Shown: positions 16,320 through 26,056 of the stretch, one piece after another
How positions within the stretch are numbered: the stretch's first letter is position 1
How the letters are laid out: each line of letters begins with the position of its first letter
Origin: JBGTLU01 sp041743935
GTDB taxonomy: Bacteria; Bacteroidota; Bacteroidia; Sphingobacteriales; Sphingobacteriaceae
Reading direction: 5' to 3'
DNA: 64,000 nt
NCBI GenBank assembly: GCA_041743935.1
Contig: JBGTLU010000041.1
Coordinates: 1-64,000, forward strand
Notes under the pieces: model-generated
What the model saw: the letters and a program-made list of their open reading frames with translations, nothing else
What the model was told of the DNA's origin: nothing
The model's database searches: none
Translations under genes and position numbers: made by a program

Positions 16320-16979
16320 ATGAAATTTTTTATTGATACTGCAAACCTTGACCAAATAAAAGAAGCCCAAAATCTTGGAATTTTAGATGGTGTTACCACA
16401 AATCCGTCGTTAATGGCAAAAGAAGGCATTACCGGAGAGGATAATATAATGACCCATTACAAAGCAATATGCGAGTTAGTAGATGATTGTGTAAGTGCCG
16501 AGGTTATTGCTACAGATTATGAAGGCATGATTGTAGAAGGACTGAAATTGGCTTCTATTGATAAAAAAATTGTAGTAAAAATTCCAATGATTAAAGATGG
16601 AATAAGAGCCTTAACTTATTTTTATAAAAAAGGCATAAGAACTAATTGTACGTTAGTTTTTTCAGCCGGACAAGCATTACTAGCTGCCAAAGCCGGAGCA
16701 ACTTATGTTTCCCCATTTATTGGCCGATTAGATGATATTTCTACAGATGGCGTTCAATTAATAGAAGATATCCGTTTAATTTATGATAACTATGGGTATC
16801 AAACTAAGATATTAGCAGCATCTGTTCGTCATCCAATGCACATCATACAATGTGCTAAAATTGGTGCCGATGTTATGACTGGCCCTCTTACTGCCATTCT
16901 TGCTTTATTAAAACATCCATTAACAGACAGCGGATTAGCACAGTTTTTAGCAGATCATGCAAAAGCTACAGGTAAATAA
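16320..16979 (+). CDS. fsa: Fructose-6-phosphate aldolase / small transaldolase
   Basis: A 219-residue TIM-barrel class I aldolase of the TalC/MipB subfamily. DTANL at the start, GVTTNPSLMAKEG and the Schiff-base lysine in VVKIPM (K87) are diagnostic. It either transfers dihydroxyacetone in the pentose phosphate pathway or cleaves fructose 6-phosphate; sequence alone does not separate these activities. The length fits the decameric short form. It is a single gene between the SRP RNA and a strong terminator. Confidence 0.9.
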   Translation: MKFFIDTANLDQIKEAQNLGILDGVTTNPSLMAKEGITGEDNIMTHYKAICELVDDCVSAEVIATDYEGMIVEGLKLASIDKKIVVKIPMIKDGIRALTYFYKKGIRTNCTLVFSAGQALLAAKAGATYVSPFIGRLDDISTDGVQLIEDIRLIYDNYGYQTKILAASVRHPMHIIQCAKIGADVMTGPLTAILALLKHPLTDSGLAQFLADHAKATGK

Positions 16980-16998
16980 TTATAAATTTCTTCCTATT

Positions 16999-17034
16999 AA
17001 AAAGCCTATTACTAAGTAATAGGCTTTTTTGTTT
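16999..17034 (+). terminator. Intrinsic terminator between fsa and the beta-helix gene
   Basis: A 13-base stem (AAAAGCCTATTAC with GTAATAGGCTTTT) with a TAA loop is followed by TTTTTTG. It lies between two convergent genes and could serve both. Confidence 0.9.
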
Positions 17035-17049
17035 TGTATAATGAAAAAC

Positions 17050-20000
17050 TTATTCTGAAATTATTAAAGTATTAGATATTAATTCATTACCTACCAATAA
17101 ACGAAGTGTGTAGGTACCCATAGGTATATCGCTAATATTTAAAGTATGTTGTTGCAGCCCATGTGAAACTGGAATCCAAAATGACTGAATGGTTTTACCT
17201 AACATAGAGATAATGTCAATCTTCACTTCATTTACTTCTTGCGCATTAAATTGAATTTGAGTGGCGCCAATTGACGGATTAGGATAAATGCCCAAAACCG
17301 TATTAATTCGATTGGTGAGATTAATTGCAACCGGTTGAGTAACACTAAATTTTCCATCTAAATCTACTTGTTTAAGCCTGTAATAAACTGTACCTCTTAT
17401 AATTAGTGGCTGATGTGAAAAAGTATATTCTACTGGTTGATGACTATTGCCTGCACCTGCAATTTCACCAATTTTATTAAATTTAATTTTAGGTGAAGTG
17501 CCTAAAGGCTGTTCAAAAACTTCAATTTCAAACCTATCATTGTTTAATTCAGAGGCTGTTTTCCAGTGTAAATGAATGGTTTGATTTATTTTATTGGCAG
17601 TAAAACTTAAAAGAGTTATTGGTAATGGTTGACTGATATTTTCATCAGCCCCCATATACGGCTTGTTAGTTCTGGTTTCATCATCTATGTCGTCCAGAAC
17701 TTTATTAAAAGCAATACCTGATAAATCACCATCACCGATTGAATTACCAGCTAAATGTAAATCAGTTTCTGATAACGTATTCACTTGTTTTTGAACAGAG
17801 TTCAACTCTGTGTTTCTGGCTATTTGGTAATTCATTAAGGAGGTAAATGTGGTGCCACTAACATTTACCAAATTTGTACCCGAGGTAAACAATGCATTAT
17901 AATCAAAATCACTTTCGAGCAATGTTTCGTTAGAAGTTAAAAAAACAGCTAACCCTCCGCCTAGATTCTGAAAAATATTATTGTAAATTCTGTTAAATCT
18001 TGTTGTAGATTGACCACTCAATACAGTTGAAGTGTTTCTGAAAGCGATGATACTGCTTGCTGTATTGTGCCTAACTACTATGGAATTATGAGCAATGTCA
18101 ACAAAGTTTGCAGAGAAAACGTGTAACCCTGTGGTTAGTTGGGTGGTAATGCTGTTGGCAATAAAATTATTAGCCACTAATCCTCGTTTATCATCAGAGC
18201 TTCTGCCAAATTCTATGTAAATTCCTTGCTCAAATGTCCCTGTTATTCTATTCTTTGTTATTTGATAATTATCATAAATTCCCTCTACTCTAACACCACG
18301 TTGTTGAACACCTTGCTGTGGAAAATTGACAGAATTTTTGGATATTATAGGAGCAGCAGATCGAGCTAAAAACACACCAGCAACATAATGATCATTAAAT
18401 GTATTACCAATTACAACAATATTTCTATTCGGATTAGTAATACTAATACCAGTTAATGAAATACCTCTGTTGGCACCTGAAAAAGTGTTATTTAAAAAAG
18501 TAATGTCTGTTATTTGATTTCCACTAGAAAAAATCAATGAAGTATTATTATCCGTGCCCGTATTTCCTTGTTTACCTGCAGCAAATCCAGAGAAATTACA
18601 ATTCTCAAATCGTAAATTACTGGAGTTACCCTCTATATTAATGAGTTTACTATGGTTGCTTGAGTAAGTGAGCGGAATGTCTGTAATGCTAAGATCTAAG
18701 TTTCTAAGCGTGTAAAAATGAGCATTATTAATCCGTATTAATTGATTGCCAGAAGCAGCCATAGGCGGATTGGTTAATATTGGTCTTTGTCCGGTTAATG
18801 ACTCTATAATAACCCTATTTGTAGTGCTTGCACCTGGGATAGGTTTTAGTTCAACGTTATTTAATTGATAATTTACTCCAGTATTTCTGAATTGAACCAC
18901 TACACCACCGTTTGCAACTCCTTGGTTAGCTAAATCGTCGATAGCAGATTGTAGTGAAGTATAATCACCAGGTTGTACTAGAGAATTACTTATTATAAAA
19001 GTACCAAACAGTCCATTGCCATTAAATTCATCGGCACCAACATAAGGAGTAGTACCAGATCTCGATTCTTTTGTAATATCTAAAGGATAATTTGCTTGAG
19101 GAATAGCAATTTTCAGATGAGCATTAACTCCACCTAAGAAAGCAAAATTGCTATTATCGAAAATAATGGCTTGTTGAACCGAGTTAGTGTGTTTGCCTGA
19201 ACCGGTCTGTAAGTTGGCCAAATTTGTGTAATTTACTCCCCCCCAATTGGCAAAAACAGTATTACCTACTCTAATATCAAAAGCATTGTTTTGCACCACA
19301 TTCATTGCATTAACCGTATCAATTACCATCATGCTTCCTTGGGAGTAATTGGCTATTATATTGTTAATTAAATTAATTTCGGGAGCATTAATAACAAGAA
19401 ATTGTTCCGGGAAACCTCCTAAACTAATTCTTGATTTTAACCTTAATCCAGTTGAACTAGTAGTTGTTGAATTCGTTTGAATGGCAATGGTATTGTACGT
19501 AAAATTTAACCCTCTACTTGCTTCTACATAAATACCATCGGTAGGTCTAGTTCCTTTCACTGTGATAATGTTATTGGCAATTTCATTTTCACCAATTACT
19601 TTAGTGAGCCTAACCAACGTTATTCCTCTGCCAGATGTGGTGGATATTTTATTGTTAGTTATGGTTATAGAATCTCCGACTAAAACTCTAATGGCAGTAG
19701 TTTCAGTCGCAAGATTAGATTCTTCAGCAAAAGTAGTAGAGGAAGTTATGGTATTACCATCAATGGTTAAACCTGTCTGGTTTACAACCCGTATTGCTTG
19801 TAAAGAATATTCTTCTATGGTATTATTTATAATCTTACTGTTTTTGCTTCTGCCCATATCAATAACATAAGTAGGAGCAGTTAATCTACTGTTTTTAATG
19901 GTAATGGTATCGGTAATCAAATCTTGTATTGAAAAATCAATAGCAGTACGAATGGCTTCTCGGAAAGAACCTTCTACTATCAAATTATCAAACACAATAT

Positions 20001-20454
20001 GTTGCGAAAATTGCACACCAATGGGTACAGTGAAGTTAACTACAGGAGATTGCGAAGCTCGTAAGGTTACCCCACGCAATGCAATATATTTGCATCTTGT
20101 AAACTTAAAAATATGATTTCGGTTTGCGGTAATAGAGTCCTGTGGTGCATTATATGTTATAATAACATCCTGAGGATTTCCGGTGGATGATACAAAAATG
20201 ATAGAATCGCTAACGGTTCCTCTGGCATTAATCGTTACTTTTTGTTCTGAATATAATCCTGGAGAAATGACAAATTTAACCCCGCCTGCGCCAACACCTC
20301 GCGTATTTAAATCAGCAACTGCAGCAGGTAAACTAATGTAATTATTGCCAACAGGTAAACCCAGCGGATTTATAGTTTTGGTACCGGTTAGAGGTTGTGC
20401 ATTGGTTGCTAATACAAATAAAAGTAGTACAAACAGCGTGAGTAGAGAGCGCAT
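17050..20454 (-). CDS. Large secreted right-handed beta-helix protein with T9SS sorting domain
   Basis: 1134 residues. The signal peptide ends near NAQP. The body is built of parallel beta-helix (PbH1-type) rungs with recurring N-N-x-I/F turns such as KIINNTIEEYS, LTIDGNTITSS and ITNNKISTTSG, in two tandem blocks. Each block begins with a similar line: YISLPAAVADLNTRGVGAGGVKF near residue 40 and YTSLQSAIDDLANQGVANGGVVV near 500. A LLSFTANKINQTIHLHWKTASE module follows at ~960. The last ~80 residues (GIYPNPSIGATQIQF ... GTYTLRLLVGNELI) are a type A T9SS sorting signal, so it crosses the outer membrane and is secreted or surface-attached. Enzyme residues for a polysaccharide lyase were not identified. 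Confidence 0.88.
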   Translation of the reverse strand: MRSLLTLFVLLLFVLATNAQPLTGTKTINPLGLPVGNNYISLPAAVADLNTRGVGAGGVKFVISPGLYSEQKVTINARGTVSDSIIFVSSTGNPQDVIITYNAPQDSITANRNHIFKFTRCKYIALRGVTLRASQSPVVNFTVPIGVQFSQHIVFDNLIVEGSFREAIRTAIDFSIQDLITDTITIKNSRLTAPTYVIDMGRSKNSKIINNTIEEYSLQAIRVVNQTGLTIDGNTITSSTTFAEESNLATETTAIRVLVGDSITITNNKISTTSGRGITLVRLTKVIGENEIANNIITVKGTRPTDGIYVEASRGLNFTYNTIAIQTNSTTTSSTGLRLKSRISLGGFPEQFLVINAPEINLINNIIANYSQGSMMVIDTVNAMNVVQNNAFDIRVGNTVFANWGGVNYTNLANLQTGSGKHTNSVQQAIIFDNSNFAFLGGVNAHLKIAIPQANYPLDITKESRSGTTPYVGADEFNGNGLFGTFIISNSLVQPGDYTSLQSAIDDLANQGVANGGVVVQFRNTGVNYQLNNVELKPIPGASTTNRVIIESLTGQRPILTNPPMAASGNQLIRINNAHFYTLRNLDLSITDIPLTYSSNHSKLINIEGNSSNLRFENCNFSGFAAGKQGNTGTDNNTSLIFSSGNQITDITFLNNTFSGANRGISLTGISITNPNRNIVVIGNTFNDHYVAGVFLARSAAPIISKNSVNFPQQGVQQRGVRVEGIYDNYQITKNRITGTFEQGIYIEFGRSSDDKRGLVANNFIANSITTQLTTGLHVFSANFVDIAHNSIVVRHNTASSIIAFRNTSTVLSGQSTTRFNRIYNNIFQNLGGGLAVFLTSNETLLESDFDYNALFTSGTNLVNVSGTTFTSLMNYQIARNTELNSVQKQVNTLSETDLHLAGNSIGDGDLSGIAFNKVLDDIDDETRTNKPYMGADENISQPLPITLLSFTANKINQTIHLHWKTASELNNDRFEIEVFEQPLGTSPKIKFNKIGEIAGAGNSHQPVEYTFSHQPLIIRGTVYYRLKQVDLDGKFSVTQPVAINLTNRINTVLGIYPNPSIGATQIQFNAQEVNEVKIDIISMLGKTIQSFWIPVSHGLQQHTLNISDIPMGTYTLRLLVGNELISNTLIISE

Positions 20455-20498
20455 AAGAAAAGTTTGGATTCAGGGACTAATATATAAAATAGTATGAA

Positions 20499-20984
20499 TT
20501 ATGTAAAATCAGTTAGAAAATGACTGAAATCAGTATTAGATTTTATTAAAAACCCCTTTACTCCCACCTTTTCTGCTGCCTCAATATCGCGTTGATTATC
20601 TCCAATAAGAAAAGATTGGTTGGGATCTATGTTAAATCTGGCAATGGCTTTTTCTAATAACATGGACTCTGGTTTTCGGCTAAGGGATTTTCCGCTAAAA
20701 TGCGGATGATGTGGAGAATAATAAATTTCGGTTATATCTACCCCAAATTCTGCTAATTCGGTTTTCATTTTTTGATGCATTACATCTAAATCGGTATGGG
20801 TATAAAGTCCTTTAGCTATTCCACCCTGATTGGTAATAACAATTAATATATAACCCAAATCCTGCATGATTTTTAATGCAGTGGGTACATGTGGTAAGAT
20901 TTCAAACTGCGATACGTTACAAACGTAATCACCAATTTCTTTGTTTATAACTCCATCTCTATCCAAAAAAATAGCTTTTTTCAT
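20499..20984 (-). CDS. gmhB: HAD-IIIA phosphatase, GmhB-like, lacking zinc cysteines
   Basis: A 161-residue HAD phosphatase. The nucleophile and acid are in FLDRDG (D8, D10), the threonine/asparagine motif is ITNQGG (~50-55) and the magnesium aspartate is in IGDNQRD. It most resembles D-glycero-beta-D-manno-heptose 1,7-bisphosphate 7-phosphatase, which makes the heptose precursor of the LPS inner core. The zinc loop of GmhB (CPHHP...CxCRKP) is present in outline as S90-PHHP and S100-L-S102-RKP, with all three cysteines changed to serine. A heptosyltransferase gene at 50003 supports an LPS role. Histidinol-phosphatase activity is an alternative. Confidence 0.8.
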   Translation of the reverse strand: MKKAIFLDRDGVINKEIGDYVCNVSQFEILPHVPTALKIMQDLGYILIVITNQGGIAKGLYTHTDLDVMHQKMKTELAEFGVDITEIYYSPHHPHFSGKSLSRKPESMLLEKAIARFNIDPNQSFLIGDNQRDIEAAEKVGVKGFLIKSNTDFSHFLTDFT

Positions 20985-21065
20985 GCATCCAAACTAAAAA
21001 AAATAAATGTAAGCAAGTTGACAAACAAACTCTTCAATGTTTACTATTTTCGCACATATTTTTAT

Positions 21066-22532
21066 ATGACAGAAATCATTGTAATTACTCTTTACACCGT
21101 TTGTATATCTTTAATATTATTGATGACCCTTGGTAGGGGTTACCTGATTTTATCCTACTTAAACTATTCTAAAAATAAAATAAACACCCAAACACCTGAG
21201 TTAACTGAGTACCCTTTTGTTACCATTCAACTTCCAATTTATAATGAATTATATGTAGTAGATAGATTGATAAGATTCTGTACACGAATGGATTACCCGA
21301 AAGACAGATTTGAAATACAATTACTTGATGATTCTACCGACGAAACCAAAGCATTAGTAGCCAGATTAGTATCAGAAAAAAGTGAACAAGGTCATTTAAT
21401 TTATCATATTACTAGAGATAAAAACATTGGATATAAAGCTGGAGCATTGGCCGAGGGCATGAAATCAGCCAAAGGAGAGTTCATAGCCATTTTTGATAGT
21501 GATTTTTTACCGGGTAAAGATTTTTTAAAGAAAACTATAGTAGAATTTACAGAGGATAAAATTGGAATGGTACAAACCGGTTGGGATCATTTAAATTTAG
21601 ATTATTCATTACTTACCAAATCGCAAGCATTTGGTCTGGATGCCCATTTTACCATTGAACAAACCGGAAGAAATAAAGCCGGATTGCTTATAAATTTTAA
21701 CGGTACTGCTGGAATTTGGAGAAAAACTTGCATTGAAGATGCAGGTGGATGGGAACATGATACCCTTACCGAAGATTTAGACTTGAGCTACCGAGCTCAA
21801 CTAAAAGGTTGGGTATTTAAGTTCATTGAAGATATTAGAACACCTGCCGAATTGCCAGTAGAAATGGGCGCCATTAAATCACAGCAATTCAGATGGACTA
21901 AAGGTTCGGTAGAAACTGCAAAGAAAATACTACCTGAATTTATACAATCTGCTTTACCATTTAAGCAAAAATTATTTGGGCTATTACATTTACTTAACCC
22001 ATTCATTTTTGTGCTGATGTTCGTAACTGGGGTACTTAGTATACCGCTTTTGTACATTAAAAACCAAAACCAACAATTTGATACCTATTTTAATTTTGCA
22101 TCGATATTTATCCTTGGGTTTTTGATCATGATACTATTCCATTGGATAACTAGTAGAAGTATTTTGCACAGAAAGCTAACTTTTTGGGAGTTTTTTAAAC
22201 TTTTTCCAACGTTTTGTTCCATCTCGTTAGGGTTATCCTACCACAACACAAAAGCAGTTTTAGAAGGCGTTATTGGAAAAAAGTCGCCTTTTATACGCAC
22301 TCCAAAATTTAATGTGAGAAAACTAAAAGATCAATTTCTGAACAATAAATACTTAAACAACCGATTATCACCATCCACGTTTACTGAAATATTATTGTCT
22401 GTTTATTTTCTGAGTGGAATTTTTCTGGCGTTTTATTACAATGATTATGGTTTATTGCCATTTCATCTTATGTTATTTGCCGGATTTAGTTTGATATCAG
22501 GCTATTCTATTGCACACGCTAGGGCTAAATAA
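21066..22532 (+). CDS. Processive family 2 glycosyltransferase (cellulose synthase-like)
   Basis: 488 residues from the ATG at 21066; an earlier ATG at 21018 would add a non-hydrophobic extension. One N-terminal membrane segment is followed by a cytosolic GT-A domain with LLDDSTDET, FDSDF (DxD), TEDLDLSYR and QQFRWTKGS (the QxxRW-type processivity motif). Three to four more membrane segments close the protein. This is the layout of cellulose synthase-like, beta-mannan synthase and curdlan-type enzymes that polymerise and export beta-linked polysaccharide. No BcsB or exporter gene is adjacent, so the polymer is unknown. It is divergent from the GmhB-like gene. Confidence 0.88.
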   Translation: MTEIIVITLYTVCISLILLMTLGRGYLILSYLNYSKNKINTQTPELTEYPFVTIQLPIYNELYVVDRLIRFCTRMDYPKDRFEIQLLDDSTDETKALVARLVSEKSEQGHLIYHITRDKNIGYKAGALAEGMKSAKGEFIAIFDSDFLPGKDFLKKTIVEFTEDKIGMVQTGWDHLNLDYSLLTKSQAFGLDAHFTIEQTGRNKAGLLINFNGTAGIWRKTCIEDAGGWEHDTLTEDLDLSYRAQLKGWVFKFIEDIRTPAELPVEMGAIKSQQFRWTKGSVETAKKILPEFIQSALPFKQKLFGLLHLLNPFIFVLMFVTGVLSIPLLYIKNQNQQFDTYFNFASIFILGFLIMILFHWITSRSILHRKLTFWEFFKLFPTFCSISLGLSYHNTKAVLEGVIGKKSPFIRTPKFNVRKLKDQFLNNKYLNNRLSPSTFTEILLSVYFLSGIFLAFYYNDYGLLPFHLMLFAGFSLISGYSIAHARAK

Positions 22533-22541
22533 CTAGTAAGT

Positions 22542-23909
22542 TCACTTCGCAATAGCTTCAATCACATCGTATTTTGTAATGATATGTACATTGCCTCCTA
22601 AGTCTTGCATTAATACGGCTGTACTATCTTTTGTAATTTTCTTTGAAACTTCTTCAATAGGCTCATTTGCTCCAACAAAAGTTAGTGGCGCTTGCATTAT
22701 CACACTTACTTCTTTGGAATTTAGTGTATTATCCTTGATTAAACATGCAAAAAGATGATTATCTGTAAGTGAACCAATAAATTCGCCTGCATCGTTTACC
22801 ACAGGTAATTGAGAAATAGAGTATTTGGTCATTTTCTCATACGCCTTTGCAATGGTATCGATAGATTTTATAGTAACTAATTTTAGTTCTTTATGATTTT
22901 CAATTAAATCTATCGCAATTTTAGGCTTTTTTTCTGCCAAAAAACCTCGTTCTCTAAGCCAATCATCATTAAACATCTTCCCTAAATATCGTGTACCATG
23001 ATCATGAAAAATAACTACCACCACATCGTCTTTTTTAAATCTATCTTTCATTTGCAAAATACCGGCAATGGCAGCACCTGCAGAGTTACCCACAAAAATC
23101 CCCTCATGACGGGCAATTTCTCTCGTCATTAATGCTGCATCTTTATCCGTTACTTTCTCAAAGTGGTCGATGATGGAGAAATCAACGTTTTGTGGTAAAA
23201 AATCTTCCCCAATTCCTTCGGTTATGTACGGATAGATTTCATTTTTATCAAATACTCCAGTTTCCTTATATTTTTTAAAAACAGAACCATAGGTGTCAAT
23301 GCCCAATATCTGAATATTTGGATTTTTCTCTTTTAAGTATTTTCCAGCACCTGTTATAGTTCCTCCGGTGCCTACTCCTACTATTAAATGTGTTATTTTA
23401 CCTTCGGTTTGTTCCCATAATTCAGGTCCGGTTTGCTCATAATGAGCTTGCATATTGGAAAGATTATCGTATTGATTAGGCTTCCAAGAGTTTGGCACTT
23501 CGTTTACTAATCGAGAAGAGACCGAATAGTAAGAACGAGGATCTTCGGGTTCTACGTTGGTAGGGCACACAATTACTTCGGCACCAAATGCACGCAGTGC
23601 ATCCACTTTCTCTTTCGACTGTTTGTCGGTAGTAGTAAAAATACATTTATAGCCTTTTACAACTGCAGCAATGGCTAAACCCATTCCGGTATTGCCCGAA
23701 GTACCTTCGATGATGGTTCCTCCAGGCTTTAATGCCCCAAATTTCTCAGCATCTTCTATCATTTTTAGCGCCATGCGGTCTTTTATAGAATTACCAGGAT
23801 TTGTAGTTTCTACTTTTGCTAGAATGGTTGCAGGTATAGATTTAGTAATGCTATTTAGTTTTACTAATGGAGTATTTCCAATGGTTTCTAAAATATTATT
23901 GTACCACAT
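22542..23909 (-). CDS. PLP-dependent cystathionine beta-synthase with CBS domain pair
   Basis: A 455-residue fold type II PLP enzyme. The cofactor lysine is K43 in NPGNSIKDRM; EGTSGNTGMGLA binds substrate carboxylate, and VGVGTGGTITGAGKYL binds the PLP phosphate. Residues ~335-450 are two CBS domains. Full length and domain order match cystathionine beta-synthase, which condenses serine and homocysteine, while cysteine synthase normally lacks the CBS pair. It lies 9 bases from the convergent GT2 gene and 35 bases downstream of clpX, so it may be read from the clpX transcript. Cysteine synthase activity cannot be excluded. Confidence 0.88.
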   Translation of the reverse strand: MWYNNILETIGNTPLVKLNSITKSIPATILAKVETTNPGNSIKDRMALKMIEDAEKFGALKPGGTIIEGTSGNTGMGLAIAAVVKGYKCIFTTTDKQSKEKVDALRAFGAEVIVCPTNVEPEDPRSYYSVSSRLVNEVPNSWKPNQYDNLSNMQAHYEQTGPELWEQTEGKITHLIVGVGTGGTITGAGKYLKEKNPNIQILGIDTYGSVFKKYKETGVFDKNEIYPYITEGIGEDFLPQNVDFSIIDHFEKVTDKDAALMTREIARHEGIFVGNSAGAAIAGILQMKDRFKKDDVVVVIFHDHGTRYLGKMFNDDWLRERGFLAEKKPKIAIDLIENHKELKLVTIKSIDTIAKAYEKMTKYSISQLPVVNDAGEFIGSLTDNHLFACLIKDNTLNSKEVSVIMQAPLTFVGANEPIEEVSKKITKDSTAVLMQDLGGNVHIITKYDVIEAIAK

Positions 23910-23944
23910 GGTGATATTGAATTTTAAATTATTGAATATGCTAA

Positions 23945-25192
23945 TTAAGCTGCTTTAAGTTTTTTCATTTCTGGCGAGTGAGAAAATCTTTCCTTAGCAT
24001 AATTTAGGTCGATGGTTAATTCTGTTAATTTTTGCTTATCGGAAGGTATTTCGAACATGGCATCGAGCATAATGGCTTCACAGATAGAGCGTAAACCACG
24101 TGCACCTAATTTAAATTCTACGGCTTTATCTACAATAAATTCTAATACGTTCTCCTCAAATTTTAATTCAATTCCTTCGTATTTAAACAACTTTGTGTAC
24201 TGTTTTATAAGTGAATTTTTCGGGGTGGTTAAAATAGCACGTAATGTTTCTCTGTCTAATGGCTCTAAATAAGTAAGTACAGGTAAGCGACCAATTAACT
24301 CGGGAATTAATCCAAAACTTCGTAAATCTTGTGGATTTATATATTGTAAGAGATTTGCTTCATCGATTTTACCTAATTTATTATCTGATTTGTAACCAAT
24401 TACTTTGGTATTTAATCGGTTTGCAATTTTTTTATCAATCCCATCAAATGCTCCTCCACAGATAAATAATATATTTTCGGTATTCACACTTATCATTTTC
24501 TGATCCGGGTGTTTTCTGCCACCTTGAGGCGGAACGTTTACATGCGTTCCTTCCAATATTTTTAGTAATGCTTGTTGCACACCTTCTCCAGAAACATCAC
24601 GTGTAATGGACGGATTATCACTTTTGCGAGCAATTTTATCTACCTCATCAATGTATACTATACCACGCTCGGCTGAGGCAACATCGTAATCGGCAGCTTG
24701 TAATAATCGCGTAAGTATGCTTTCTACATCTTCTCCTACGTAACCGGCTTCTGTTAAAACAGTGGCATCGCAAATGCAAAACGGAACATGTAATATTTTA
24801 GCAATGGTTTTTGCCAATAGGGTTTTACCGGTACCGGTTTCTCCTACCATGATGATGTTGGATTTTTCAATCTCTACATCATCTTTTTCTATTTTTTGGT
24901 TTAATCTTTTATAGTGATTGTAAACAGCAACGGATAAAACACGCTTTGCATCATCTTGACCAATAACATATTGGTCGATGTGTTTTTTTATATCAACAGG
25001 CTTGATAAGATTAATTGCTGCATTGGCCTGTTTCTGCTTTTTGTTGCCAATCTCTTCGGTAACTATTTGATGGCCTTGTAAAATACAACGATCACAGATA
25101 TGGCCATTTATGCCGGCAATCATCAGATTTACATCTTCTTTTTTTGCCCCACAAAACGAACAATTTATATCCTTTTGAAAATTTTTAGCCAT
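23945..25192 (-). CDS. clpX: ATP-dependent Clp protease ATP-binding subunit ClpX
   Basis: A AAA+ unfoldase that feeds proteins into ClpP. The 415-residue protein starts with a four-cysteine zinc-binding domain (CSFCGAKK ... CDRC), then Walker A GETGTGKT, Walker B IVYIDEVDKI and the RKSDNPSITRDVSGEG sensor region. IGRLPVL (IGF-loop position) is near residue 285-291. It is 49 bases downstream of clpP and forms the tig-clpP-clpX chain common to many bacteria. Confidence 0.98.
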   Translation of the reverse strand: MAKNFQKDINCSFCGAKKEDVNLMIAGINGHICDRCILQGHQIVTEEIGNKKQKQANAAINLIKPVDIKKHIDQYVIGQDDAKRVLSVAVYNHYKRLNQKIEKDDVEIEKSNIIMVGETGTGKTLLAKTIAKILHVPFCICDATVLTEAGYVGEDVESILTRLLQAADYDVASAERGIVYIDEVDKIARKSDNPSITRDVSGEGVQQALLKILEGTHVNVPPQGGRKHPDQKMISVNTENILFICGGAFDGIDKKIANRLNTKVIGYKSDNKLGKIDEANLLQYINPQDLRSFGLIPELIGRLPVLTYLEPLDRETLRAILTTPKNSLIKQYTKLFKYEGIELKFEENVLEFIVDKAVEFKLGARGLRSICEAIMLDAMFEIPSDKQKLTELTIDLNYAKERFSHSPEMKKLKAA

Positions 25193-25245
25193 TTTTTATT
25201 TGCTATTAACTAATGTAATCTAATCACCAAACACTTATCACTTAT
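25193..25245 (-). repeat. 3'-flanking degenerate repeat after clpP
   Basis: On the minus strand the clpP stop is followed by AAGTGATAAGTGTTTGGTGATTAGATTACATTAG-like sequence, split here between clpP and clpX. It matches the GTGATTAG-type stop-associated repeats and has the same sense as clpP. Confidence 0.4.
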
Positions 25246-25940
25246 TTCTTCTTGGTTGATGTTAACACTTCATCTATCATCCCGAAATCTTTTGCTTCTT
25301 CGGCAATCATCCAATAATCGCGGTCGGATGATCTCTCTACCCATTCATACGTTTGACCAGAGTGCTCAGCAATAATATCATATAATTCTTTTTTCAACTT
25401 TAACATCTCTTTTAAGTTGATTTCCATATCGGATGCAACTCCTTGTGCACCTCCAGATGGTTGATGAATCATTACTCTGGAATGTTTTAATGCTGCTCGC
25501 TTCCCTTTTGCTCCGGCACATAATAATACCGCACCCATGGAAGCTGCCATACCTGTGCATATTGTTGCCACATCTGGCTGTATGTATTGCATGGTATCAT
25601 AAATACCTAATCCTGCATACACAGATCCTCCCGGGCTATTTAAATATAGTTGAATGTCTCTGCTGGCATCTGTAGATTGTAGAAAAAGCAATTGAGCTTG
25701 TACTATGTTTGCTGTTACATCATAAATTGGGTCTCCCAAGAAAATGATTCTATCCATCATCAACCTAGAGAATACATCCATGGAAGCAATGTTTAACGGA
25801 CGTTCTTCAATAATGTAAGGGGTAATGTTTTTGGGAGATAATTTATCTTCAACCCTAGAAATAAATTTATCTACAGATAAACCATTTATACGTTGGTGCT
25901 TTACAGCATACTTTCTGAATTCGTTTTTATCAATGTTCAT
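25242..25940 (-). CDS. clpP: ATP-dependent Clp protease proteolytic subunit
   Basis: A self-compartmentalised serine protease that degrades substrates delivered by ClpX. 232 residues, with catalytic S134 (GMAASMGAVLL), H159 (MIHQP) and D208 (SSDRDYWM). The N-terminus is about 30 residues longer than in E. coli and probably includes a processed propeptide; the ATG at 25940 was kept because related Bacteroidota proteins have similar extensions. It lies between tig (117 bases upstream) and clpX. Confidence 0.97.
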   Translation of the reverse strand: MNIDKNEFRKYAVKHQRINGLSVDKFISRVEDKLSPKNITPYIIEERPLNIASMDVFSRLMMDRIIFLGDPIYDVTANIVQAQLLFLQSTDASRDIQLYLNSPGGSVYAGLGIYDTMQYIQPDVATICTGMAASMGAVLLCAGAKGKRAALKHSRVMIHQPSGGAQGVASDMEINLKEMLKLKKELYDIIAEHSGQTYEWVERSSDRDYWMIAEEAKDFGMIDEVLTSTKKK

Positions 25941-26056
25941 ATTAAGATTTTAAAAACAACTACACAATAATTATACAATTGTACTATTAAAACTAAATTC
26001 TGACAAATTAGGTATCAATATCTAAAATATAAGTCAAAAACCTGTCGAATTGTTTG

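Noticed and set aside
19562..20116. Two open frames opposite the beta-helix gene
   Set aside because: Low-complexity mirror frames of repeated N/T/I-rich rungs; no coding signature of their own.
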